From: Omphiscola glabra
Lineage: Eukaryota > Mollusca > Gastropoda > Lymnaeidae
Direction of reading: 5' to 3'
NCBI GenBank assembly: GCA_964017045.1
Contig: OZ024796.1
Span: 18,809,510-18,873,509 of the forward strand
Length of the DNA: 64,000 nt
A model generated the notes under the pieces. That model did no database searches, was not told the DNA's origin, and worked only from the letters and a program-made list of their open reading frames with translations. Positions 44,290 to 53,755 of the stretch are shown one piece after another; the stretch's first letter is position 1, and each line of letters begins with the position of its first letter. Position numbers and translations under genes: made by a program.

Positions 44290-44881
44290 TGGATATAGTT
44301 GAAGATGACAGTAGTTGTGTTGGATATAGTTGAAGATGACAGTAGTTGTGTTGGATATAGTTGAAGATGACAGTAGTTGTGTTGGATATAGTTGAAGATG
44401 ATAGTAGTTGTGTTGGATATAGTTGAAGATGACAGTAGTTGTGTTGGATATAGTTGAAGATGACAGTAGTTGTGTTGGATATAGTTGAAGATGACAGTAG
44501 TTTTGTTGGATATAGTTGAAGATGACAGTAGTTGTGTTGGATATAGTTGAAGATGACAGTAGTTTTGTTGGATATAGTTGAAGATGACAGTAGTTGTGTT
44601 GGATATAGTTGAAGATGACAGTAGTTGTGTTGGATATTGTTGAAGATGACAGTAGTTGTGTTGGATATAGTTGAAGATGACAGTAGTTGTGTTGGATATT
44701 GTTGAAGATGACAGTAGTTGTGTTGGATATAGTTGAAGATGACAGTAGTTTTGTTGGATATAGTTGAAGATGACAGTAGTTGTGTTGGATATAGTTGAAG
44801 ATGACAGTAGTTGTGTTGGATATAGTTGAAGATGACAGTAGTTGTGTTGGATATTGTTGAAGATGACAGTAGTTGTGTTGT
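44290..44881. repeat. Minisatellite, 31-bp unit, 19 copies
   Basis: The unit is GGATATAGTTGAAGATGACA plus GTAGTTGTGTT (44291, 44322, ...). Because 31 is not a multiple of three, all three phases are read in turn and happen to be open on the minus strand, giving a spurious 246-codon frame with a 31-residue period. Confidence 0.97.
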
Positions 44882-45009
44882 ACGTGGTTTTACACAGGAC
44901 AAAAAGAACAAGAAACCAAACACTGATTCAATATTGAGAGTCACCCCAGGGCTACAGCATGGATACGGTGACCAAATAATGGGGCTAACTTTATCAACTG
45001 GCAGGGTCA

Positions 45010-45292
45010 ACAATGATCAGGATTAACTATGATCAGGGTCAGCTGTGATCAGGGTCAGCTGTGATCAGGGTCAGCTGTGATCAGGGTCAGCTGTGATCAG
45101 GGTCAGCTGTGATCAGGGTCAGCTATGATCAGGGTCAGCTGTGATCAGGGTCAGCTGTGATCAGGGTCAGCTGTGATCAGGTTCAGCTGCGATCAGGGTC
45201 AGCTGCGATCAGGGTCAGCTGCGATCAGGGTCAGCTGTGATCAGGGTCAGCTGTGATCAGGGTCAGATATGATCAGGGTCAGCTATGATTTA
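45010..45292. repeat. Minisatellite, 16-bp unit, about 17 copies
   Basis: The unit is TGATCAGGGTCAGCTG, containing the palindrome TGATCA and an AGCTG word. Some units read GCGATC or ATGATC. Confidence 0.95.
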
Positions 45293-45540
45293 GCCGACCA
45301 TCTCGCTGATAAGTGCTTTATATGTCAGGGTGTATCTCTTCTCTTCTTATATATATTTTTGCTTCTGGTGCGTCTTGCTTAGTTTTTCCAAACACCCCCC
45401 TCCCCCAAATTCCACATTTTTTATATTAATAGTACTGAGTGAAAAACAGCTGTCAGCCGTGGCGTGTGGACTAATGTATTTTTTTTTCTTAAGTGACTAT
45501 TACATTAGTAAATTTAATAAAAAGAGCCACTGGTGTTATT

Positions 45541-46556
45541 AGGACTGTCTGTAGGACTATTGTTTAAAGGCCGGCAGGTAGGATGTAGGACTGTCTGTAA
45601 GACTATTGTTTAAAGGCCGGCAGGTAGGGTGTAGGACTGTCTGTAGGACTATTGTTTAAAGGCCGGCAGGTAGGATGTAGGACTGTCTGTAGGACTATTG
45701 TTTAAAGGCCGGCAGGTAGGGTGTAGGACTGTCTGTAGGACTATTCATTAAAGGCCGGCAGGTAAGGTGTAGGGCTGTATGTAGGACTATTGTTTAAAGG
45801 CCGGCAGGTAGGATGTAGGACTGTCTGTAGAGCTATTGTTTAAAGGCCGGCAGGTAGGATGTAGGACTGTCTGTAGGACTATTGTTTAAAGGCCGGCAGG
45901 TAGGATGTAGGACTGTCTGTAGGACTATTGTTTAAAGGCCGGCAGGTAGGGTGTAGGGCTGTCTGTAGGACTATTGTTTAAAGGCCGGCAGGTATGGTGT
46001 AGGACTGTCTGTAGGACTATTGTTTAAAGGCCGGCAGGTAGGATGTAGGACTGTTTGTAGGACTGTTGTTTAAAGGCTGGCAGGTAGGATGTAAGACTGT
46101 CTGTAGGACTATTGTTTAAAGGCCGGCAGGTAGGGCGTAGGACTGTCTGTATGACTATTGTTTAAAGGCTGGCAGGTAGGATGTAGGACTGTCTGTAGGA
46201 CTATTGTTTAAACGCTGGCAGGTAGGGTGTAGGACTGTCTCTAGGACTCTTGTTTAAAGGCCGACAGGTAGGGCGTAGGACTGTCTGTAGGACTATTCTT
46301 TAAAGGCTGGCAGGTAGGATGTAGGACTGTCTCTAGGACTCTTGTTTAAAGGCCGACAGGTAGGGTCTAGGACTGTCTCTAGGACTCTTGTTTAAAGGTC
46401 GACAGGTAGGGCGTAGGACTGTCTGTTAGACTATTGTTCAAAGGCCGGCAGGTAAGGTGTAGGACTGTCTGACTATTGTTTAAAGGTCGGCAGGTAGGGT
46501 GTAGGACTGTCTGTATGACTCTTGTTTAAAGGCCGACAGGTAGGGTGTAGGTAGAA
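45541..46556. repeat. Minisatellite, 46-bp unit, 22 copies
   Basis: The unit is AGGACTGTCTGTAGGACTAT, TGTTTAAAGGCCGGCAGGTA, GGATGT. Later units are more varied (TCTCTAGGACTCTTG, CCGACAGG) than earlier ones, so the 3' half looks older. Confidence 0.97.
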
Positions 46557-46640
46557 CATCGGTGAATATTCTCGGTTTAAGTATTAAGACAAAACTGCAC
46601 CCAGCTAAGCCTTAGTTTTTGATAATTTCTGTTTGAATCA

Positions 46641-46830
46641 GTGAGAAAGGACCTTGTACATACAAACCCACCTTTACCTCATTGACTCTGTGAGAAGTGA
46701 CCTTGTACATACAAACCCACCTTTACCTCATTGACTCGATGAGAAGGGACCTTGTCCATACAAACTCACCTTTACCTCATTGACTCGATGAGAAGGCACC
46801 TTGTCCATACAAACCCACCTTTACCTCAGA
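46641..46830. repeat. Minisatellite, 49-bp unit, 4 copies
   Basis: The unit is GTGAGAAGGGACCTTGTACA, TACAAACCCACCTTTACCTC, ATTGACTCG; starts at 46641, 46690 and 46739 give the period. Confidence 0.9.
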
Positions 46831-47657
46831 AACACTAGAGAAGATTGTATGTTATGACTTAACCCTGAACTTGCAGAACAAGACGATTGAATTACAATTT
46901 GATTAGCCGCGCACTTTTTCAGAAGCGCGCATCTTGACGGTCAAGGGCGAATATCTTCTCCCTCAGAGGCATGTACCTACACACCCCACAAACTCCCACC
47001 TTCACGCCCCCACAACCCCCCCCCCCCCCATGTGATCCGCCCAATAGCTCTACGCCCGAAAATCAAAGTTTAAGTCAACATACATTGTTCTAACTCTTGA
47101 CAAGAACTAACGTAGCATAGGAAACACGGCTTCCGCATTACGACAAGAGATACACTCATCAGCGAGTGGTTCCTTATTCCTGACACGACAGACCCCTGTT
47201 CATGAGTATCTTACAATTTGGTGTAGTGAAATCCTGACGAATCAAGCTTTCGGGTTAGACAAATCTAAATGCTGATATTTTGACAAAGAAAGAAAGAAAT
47301 TAACAATAAAAACAAAACTGAAATTTCCAAGTGCACACATCACAGTGTTGATCGAACAGGCCCCCCCCCCCCCCTTTTTCGCCTTCAATTGTATTTGAGT
47401 TATTAACTATACGACAGTGATTGCAGATTTCTCCACCCCTCCCTTCTCTCTCTGCCTCGCCTATCTTTCCCTGCCCCGATCACAGCCCCCCCCCCTCTCT
47501 CTCTCTTTCTCCACCAGTAATTCACCTTGTTTTTTTCAATTTTAGGCTCACTAAAAAGTGTGTGGGGGGGGGGGGGGGTGCGTGTTATATAATTATTTTT
47601 ATTATCATTGTGGGGTTCGTTTGTAGCAAATTAGTATAATCTTGTAATCAAGTGCAA
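46831..47657. other. No gene seen; C and G runs
   Basis: C runs near 47018, 47360 and 47487, and a G run near 47566-47578. No recognisable gene. Confidence 0.4.
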
Positions 47658-47732
47658 CCTCTCAACGTGAGAACCCCTTCTCAACGTGAGAATTCCTTCT
47701 CAGCGTGAGAACCCTTTCTCAACGTGAGAACC
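47658..47732. repeat. Minisatellite, 19-bp unit, 4 copies
   Basis: The unit is TCTCAACGTGAGAACCCCT. CTCA/TGAG are inverted within each unit. Confidence 0.9.
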
Positions 47733-48699
47733 CCTTGCCCTATCATCGGATGGATGTGTGAGCGATTATATGACGTGAAATTGAGGGTGAGGTCGGCACG
47801 TGTTGGGTCTGTCAGCCATATCGCCGACCGTGGTACAACTGCACGGATGGGTGCTGGGCCCCGGGGGGATTCAGTGACATTAAATAAACCTGTTGGAGGA
47901 ATAACCGACCACTAAAGATGCCTCAAATCCGTGTTTGTGACAAGGTGATTCAATTTATTTTGTGTAAAAATGAATGTAAGTGTAAAGCTGTGATTTCAGT
48001 GCTGACATGTCAGATATCTTTATTGTTTGGATACTGATGTCAATTGAATTCTAGCGTCGTGCGTTGGTATTTAAAGAAAGCCTCGATATTGGGTCTCAGT
48101 TTTAAAGATTCGATTCTCGTGTGTGTCCGGGGGGGGGGGGGGGGGGGGGCGGGGTTGAGTGTGGCGTGAAATGGTTTAAGACACTCGTTTTCTTAAAATA
48201 TAAATATGATGTGAAATCCCGTGTTCCCGTCGGTGTTCTCCATATCGCGGTTGTTATTATTGTTTCGGTGAGATGTGTTAAACTGTGCTTCTGACACACG
48301 CGAAGGTGGGGGGAAAAGGGGGGGGGGGCAAGGTATTGTATTTGGACATTGTGCACGATTTTAATCTGTCAGGTTTTCACTGATGCATTCCTCCAACTAT
48401 TCTGATTATGAAAAGGTCATCGTGACATTTAGTTATTTTTTTTTTTAACATTTCCACCCGCACCGATTTTTCTCTTTCGCAAGTGACATGAAGGATTTAT
48501 ATGTGTTAGCCGGAGTTATGGTGCATGCTTGTAAATATTCTGTACGTTCTAGTAACCCGAAAAGTAAGATCACTAATTCAATTTTTTTTTTTTTTTTTTT
48601 TTTAAAAGGAAATGACTCATGTAAATGAGGTTACTTTCGGTGTACATCAAGTTATTTTTGGCACCTCATTTAGCGTGGATTATACTGAACGCGTTTCAT
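47733..48699. other. GC-richer stretch then AT-rich spacer; no gene called
   Basis: 47740-47900 is CpG-rich and open on the plus strand (ADRGTTARMGAGPRGDS and neighbours) but the frame has no ATG of its own and no recognised motif. G runs lie near 48129-48149 and 48310-48328. Confidence 0.3.
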
Positions 48700-48765
48700 T
48701 GTCACACTTTAGATTGTCACATTTTCGATTGTCACACTTTCGATTGTCACACTTTCGTGAGAAAA
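48700..48765. repeat. Minisatellite, 15-bp unit, about 4 copies
   Basis: The unit is CGATTGTCACACTTT with small differences. Confidence 0.85.
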
Positions 48766-49101
48766 TTTAAATATGTATTATTATTAATTTTTTATGCTTG
48801 ACCGAGGTCACATTTCATCGCTGATAAATTGAAAAGAAAAAGGGAAAGGTGTGTGTGTAGTTGGACCTAAACCCTTTCTGTCCAGACTGAGGACATCGGA
48901 AGACTTTTCGTCTGATTTCTTGATAAAGCCAATCACGTGCTTATCGTGCGAGTTAAAAAAAATAATAATTTAAAAACACATTTCATTGTTTTATCATTAT
49001 CTGCGTGCCGCGTTGGCGTTAATAAATGTTGCAGCTTTACAAGTGAATGTGCCAAGTAAGTTGGTTAGTCGCTACATAAACGTCTCTTAAGCAGTTGTTT
49101 C

Positions 49102-49384
49102 CGTATCCGGAAATTTGATCGAAAGAAATTTGGTCGACGGAAAATTGATCGACGGAAATTTGGTCGAATCGTTTTTTTTATTTATACGTTAAAATTTTGC
49201 GTCAAATTTCTTTCTGAACGCATTATTATGTTTTACGATATAGTATAGTGCGTTCAAAAGGAAATTTGACGAAAATTTTAACGTCTCGACTGAAAAAAAG
49301 ATTCGACCAAATTTCCGTTCGATCAAATTACTGTCGATCAATTTTCCGTCGACGAAATTTCTTTCGATCAAATTTCCGGTAACC
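49102..49384 (+). mobile_element. Foldback element copy 3 (283 bp, one arm sub-repeat missing)
   Basis: Same tips and core as 973 and 6953. The left arm lacks exactly one 16-bp sub-repeat, accounting for 299 minus 283. Flanks AGTTGTTTC (49093-49101) and AATTGTTTC (49385-49393) match at 8 of 9. Confidence 0.88.
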
Positions 49385-49393
49385 AATTGTTTC

Positions 49394-50148
49394 ATTTGAA
49401 TCTTTTAATAGTTTGTGTTTGCAGTTTTAAAGAAACGTTTCCCTCATGACTTCCGCTGTGCTATTGATATTCCAGCTTAAATTGTGAAAAACATTTTCCT
49501 ACCAATTTAACGGGCTACTTGCTTTAGTTTAACTTCACGTCTAAAAGAATTTTTTTAAAATAATAAATGTTGATACATGTAAATAACAAGTAAATCAGCT
49601 GCTCTTTTCTCCCTTCGAGTTATAATATCGGGGTGCCGCGGAAATCTTGGCGGGGCATAAGTGTGCCGCGGAAATATGTGAGGGACTATGTGTGCCGTGA
49701 GTGTGAGAAGATTGCAGGGCACTGTACCAAAGGACGTATGAGATAAAAGCGTTATTATACACATATGACATCGCTGCAACCGTACAAAGACTTATATTTA
49801 TTTATGTCACAGTACACGTACACAGTTTATATTTTACAAGTGGTGTGAAATTTGTCGGTAAAGTGGGCTAAGCCTTTATTTCATTGGATATTCGTTACTA
49901 ATCCTTATATTTAATATACATATATATTTATAAATAGGCATTCATCTGGTGTCTGATTCATATAAATAAAAATTAAGCGATGTGGAGGGGAAGGTCTTTG
50001 TGATATATATAATAAAATCACCGATTAGTCGCACAACGGTAACACTAGCGTTAAACAGAATAAAAAAATTTTTTTTTTTTTTTTTGGTTTCTACACACAG
50101 CAGTGGGCGCATTCCCCGGGTACCCTTCACCAGATCCGCCCCCCTCAC
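49394..50148. other. No gene seen; hAT-derived phrase and a T run
   Basis: GGGTGCCGCGGAAATC repeated as TGTGCCGCGGAAATA at 49630-49680 resembles the interior of hAT-derived repeats. A T run at about 50066-50085 lies downstream of the minus-strand exon candidate. (AT)-rich elsewhere. Confidence 0.35.
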
Positions 50149-50285
50149 CTTTTGGTGAGATAACTTTTTCAGCGTTACGAGCCGGTTATGATAATCCCAC
50201 AGGCGTGTCATTTCCAGTATCTGGTCTTGATGCGTAGACACAGATTTAAACAGATACGCTCCAATATTCATGCTATTGATATCCG
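50149..50285 (-). CDS. Candidate exon with start codon (41 codons), gene unknown
   Basis: On the minus strand AAAGAAAATCTTTCAG at 50301-50286 is a good acceptor. The exon opens with DINS and an ATG at 50271 (A at -3), and reads MNIGAYLFKSVSTHQDQILE, then MTRLWDYHNRLVTLKKLSHQ and K, ending exactly in frame at a donor CAAAAG|GTGAGG (50149/50148). The peptide is well mixed, part amphipathic helix-like (QILEMTRLWDYHNRL), not low complexity. Upstream a CAG|GTGAGC donor lies at about 50392/50391 on the same strand; only the phase with a TAG seven bases before that donor would join to the open frame here, so the upstream exon would have to be untranslated. I do not recognise the family. Of all frames in this window this is the most protein-like. 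Confidence 0.4.
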
Positions 50286-50450
50286 CTGAAAGATTTTCTT
50301 TATGACATCAGTCCTTTCAAATAAATAGACATATTTTCTCCGGCAACAAAACCTGCATACCCCAGCGCCCCCTTCCTCACCAGGCTCACCTGTCTACAGG
50401 AAGTCGTTGGGACTGGAGGACCGAACAGCTCGGGGATTTCAAAAGTGATT

Positions 50451-51692
50451 GTGAGAGGGATGTCCGAGATGGTGGACATTAGAGGGATGACCGAGAAGGT
50501 GGACATTAGAGGGATGTCCGAGAGGGTGGATATTAGAGGGATGTCCCGAGAGGGTAGATATTAGAGGGATGTCCCGAGAGGGTGGATATTAGAGGGATGT
50601 CCGAGAGGGTGGACATTAGACATTAGAGGGATGTTCCGAGATGGTGGATATTAGAGGGATGTCCGAGAGGGTGGACATTAGAGGGATGTCCGAAAGGGTG
50701 GATATTAGAGGGATGTCCCGAGAGGGTAGATATTAGAGGGATGTCCCGAGAGGGTGGATATTAGAGGGATGTCCGAGTGGGTGGACATTAGACATTAGAG
50801 GGATGTTCCGAATGGGTGGATATTAGAGGGATGTCCGAGAGGGTGGACATTAGAGGGATGTCCGAGAGGGTGGACATTAGAAATTAGAGGGATGTTCCGA
50901 GAGGGTGGATATTAGAGGGATGTCCGAGAGGGTGGACATTAGAGGGATGACCGAGAAGGTGGACATTAGAGGGATGTCCGAGATGGTGGATATTAGAGGG
51001 ATGTCCGAGAGGATGGATATTAGAGGGATGTCTGAGAGGATGGATATTAGAGGGATGTCCGAGAGGGTGGATATTAGAGGGATGTCCGAGATGGTGGATA
51101 TTAGAGGGATGTCCGAGATGGTGGACATTAGAGGGATGCCCGAGAGGGTGGACATTAGAGGGATGTCCAAGAGGGTGGACATTAGACATTAGAGGGATGT
51201 TCCAAGAGGGTGGATTTTAGAGGGATGTCCGAGAGGATGGACATTAGAGGGATGTCCGAGAGGGTGGACATTAGACATTAGAGGGATGTTCCGAGAGGGT
51301 GGATATTAGAGGGATGTCCGAGAGGGTGGACATTGGAAGGATGTCCGAGATGTCCGAGAGGGTGGACATTAGAGGGATGTCCGAGAGGGTGGATATTAGA
51401 GGGATGTCCGAGAGGGTCAATATTAGAGGGATGTCCGAGAGGGTGGACATTAGAGGGATGTCCGAGAGGGTGGACATTAGAGGGATGTCCGAGAGGGTTG
51501 TCATTAGAGGGATGTCCGAGAGGGTGGACATTAGAGGGATTCCGAGATGGTGGACATTAGAGGGATGTCCGAGATGGTGGGCATCAGAGGGATGTCCGAG
51601 ATGGTGGGCATTAGAGGGATGTCCGAGAGGGTGGATATTAGAGGAATGTCGAGAGTGTGGATATTACAGGGATGTCTGAGAGGGTAGACATT
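50451..51692. repeat. Minisatellite, 27-bp unit, about 45 copies
   Basis: The unit is GGGATGTCCGAGAGGGTGGA plus CATTAGA, with 28-bp variants (GTCCCGAG) and 35-36 bp variants carrying a doubled CATTAGA. TGTCC and GGACA are inverted within the unit. A block of several units is duplicated about 172 bp apart (GGGTAGATATTAG at about 50553 and 50725). Glycine/proline-type frames on both strands are artefacts of the 27-bp period. Confidence 0.97.
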
Positions 51693-53009
51693 AGAGAGTC
51701 AGAGCTGAGATACTAGCGGCTAAATAACATTGCGTTTTCTTGCAGTCTTCCTTTCACGTGCCAAGTCAATTTAATGATATAATGATGACAGTGCAAAAAG
51801 TTCCCTTTATTTAGAATTGAGCAGTTGTTTTCATTGGCTTTGATAGTCTACCTTTGGGAAATCCCGTTTGTCTTCTAATGCGTAATTAGAAACCAAGGTA
51901 CAACTTAGAAACCATTCGCTATTAATAGATTGTACTTATATAGCAGTTCCTTACTTGTCTACTGAGGTCACACTGAACTAGTTCAATGCGAGTTTTAAGC
52001 AATGAAACATGTATTAATTCATTAACTTTCCTTTTTGTTTGTAAATAGATGTTTGTTAAGTACAAACCAAACTTAAGATGAAAAGTAGGCATTATTTTGC
52101 ACACTTTGTTAGGTGCAGTTTTGTTAAAAACGACTCTATTTAAACTGAATGTTATGACTACACTATTTATTTTCAATATGGAATTTAATGGAGGAATTTT
52201 TTTTTTTAAATATAGGCTTACGTACCGTTACATACGTTTATTATAATGATAAAGAGAAGAAGCACAAAGTTTTGATAGATTAAAAGTCCCACAATGGCTA
52301 AGGTGTTTAGCAATTTTGAGCCCTGTATGTTTTTCCTGGACCTCTGAGAGATAAGCATTTGAAAGTAGATGCCTTATCGTTGATGTATCTTTCTCTCTGT
52401 GACTCCCTCTTTGACAGCTTAAAATACCAGCGTTCCTGTGCTAATATGATAAGTTATCTGGTTGATGCATCTGTAAAACCTTGCTGAGTGTAATTACCAA
52501 AGTTCGTATTTTTTATTGAAATTTATTTTATTTTGTTACTATTTTAAAAAAAAATATTTTTGTTTTGTTTTTTGTATGTAGAAGAAAAGCATTTTGTAAG
52601 AGTACAACAATAAGTAGAGTCGGCAGCGTTTCTGAATCTTTAAAGAAACTTTTTCTCAAAATTGTAAATATCAGTTTGATAAAAACCTGTTATAAAAAAT
52701 ATATATTTATCAAGCAACGATTTTTACTGGCCGCTAATGAACTCTAAAAGTACGGAGAGACGCGTTATTGGAAATAAATGGTATTTATGAGAACTGATGT
52801 ATTGGAAAAATTTGTTTCCTCTTTTCCCCATTTTCACAAAACATAAAAAAAAACATAAAATCTTCACATTTATAACGCAGATTTATTAACGCATTTATAT
52901 ATTTAGATGTATAGATATTTGGTGTATTCGGCTCCTAATTGTGCGTGGCCCACCACGCGATATCGCGGTATCGGTTTGAAAAAGTTGAATACGATACATG
53001 GTGTTGCAT
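51693..53009. other. No gene seen; AT-rich spacer
   Basis: An acceptor-like TTGCGTTTTCTTGCAG ends near 51745 on the plus strand but the sequence after it hits stops in all frames within about 12 codons. Otherwise unremarkable. Confidence 0.35.
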
Positions 53010-53525
53010 AGTATTGGTAACTTTAATCAGACCAATGGTAACATACGCAAGTGAAACTTGGACATTAACAAAAACGGTAGAAAACTTATGAAACACATGG
53101 GAGAGAAAAGTTCTCTGGAAAATATACGGACCAACAAAAGATTAATATGAATGGAGAGGTTACCGGAAATTTGATCGAACGGAAATTTGGTCGAATCTTT
53201 TTTTCAGTCCAGACGTTAACATTTTCGTCAAATTTCTTTTTGAACGCACTATACTATATCGTAAAACATAATAATGCGTTAAAAAAGAAATTTGACGCAA
53301 TATTTTAACGTATAAATTTAAAAAACGATTCGACCAAATTTCCGTTCAATCAAATTTCCGTCGATCAATTTTCCATCGACCAAATTTCTTTCGATCAAAT
53401 TTCCGCATACGGAATGGAGAATACGAACCAACCAGGAATTGTATAGTCTATATCAGGACCCCACACTGGTAGCAGAAATAAAATAGGACAGCCTACTTGG
53501 GCTGTAGTGCCACATGGATGGATGG
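53010..53525 (+). pseudogene. Non-LTR reverse transcriptase C-terminal fragment, split by a foldback element
   Basis: Before the insertion the plus strand reads TLIRPMVTYASETWTLTKTV, then WERKVLWKIYGPTKD and YEWR; after it, IRTNQELYSLYQDPTLVAEI and a degraded DSLLGL. YASETWTL, KIYGP and EWRIRTNQEL are conserved near the C-terminus of one common retrotransposon lineage in invertebrates. Stops after ENL, TKD and EIK show it is dead. It differs from the RTE piece at 9745. The insertion (53158-53411) occurred between the codons of EWR-IRT. Confidence 0.85.
53158..53411 (-). mobile_element. Foldback element copy 4 (254 bp, three arm sub-repeats missing)
   Basis: Begins GGTTACCGG and ends CCGCATACG, i.e. 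the reverse orientation of the other copies. One arm lacks exactly 45 bases, three sub-repeats, giving 299 minus 45. The perfect 9-bp duplication GAATGGAGA (53149-53157 and 53412-53420) is part of the interrupted reverse-transcriptase frame, which proves both the insertion and the duplication length. Confidence 0.93.
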
Positions 53526-53591
53526 ACAAGGTATTGGTAGATATTTTTGTTTCAGGTAGTGCAGATAATTATCATTGCTTCCTTTTTATGC

Positions 53592-53755
53592 GGCGTCCTT
53601 AAAAGCATCGGCGTCCCCAAAAGCCTCGGCGTCCCCAAAAGCCTCGGCGCCCCCAAAAGCCTCGGCGTCCCCAAAAGCCTCGGCGTCCCCAAAAGCCTCG
53701 GCGCCCCCAAAAGCCTCGGCGTCCCTAAAAGCCTCGGCGCCCCCAAAAGCCTCTC
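53592..53755. repeat. Minisatellite, 18-bp unit, 9 copies
   Basis: The unit is GCCTCGGCGTCCCCAAAA, with GCGCCC variants. GC-rich amid AT-rich flanks. Alanine/serine/proline and leucine frames are the array. Confidence 0.95.

Noticed and set aside
43311..44960. Joining the start exon at 43311 to the acceptor-like TTTTACACAG near 44899
   Set aside because: In the required phase the second piece meets a stop after about ten codons.
44273..45013. 246-codon minus-strand frame with a 31-residue period
   Set aside because: It is the 31-bp array read through all three phases in turn; openness is a property of the unit, not of a protein.
50285..50460. A coding first exon FEIPELFGPPVPTTSCRQ joined to the exon at 50285-50149
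   Set aside because: The phase that continues the open frame contains a TAG just before the donor; the other phases stop early in the second exon. Only an untranslated first exon fits.
50877..51679. Frames of about 100-126 codons on both strands
   Set aside because: They are the 27-bp array; the period of 9 residues keeps several frames open.
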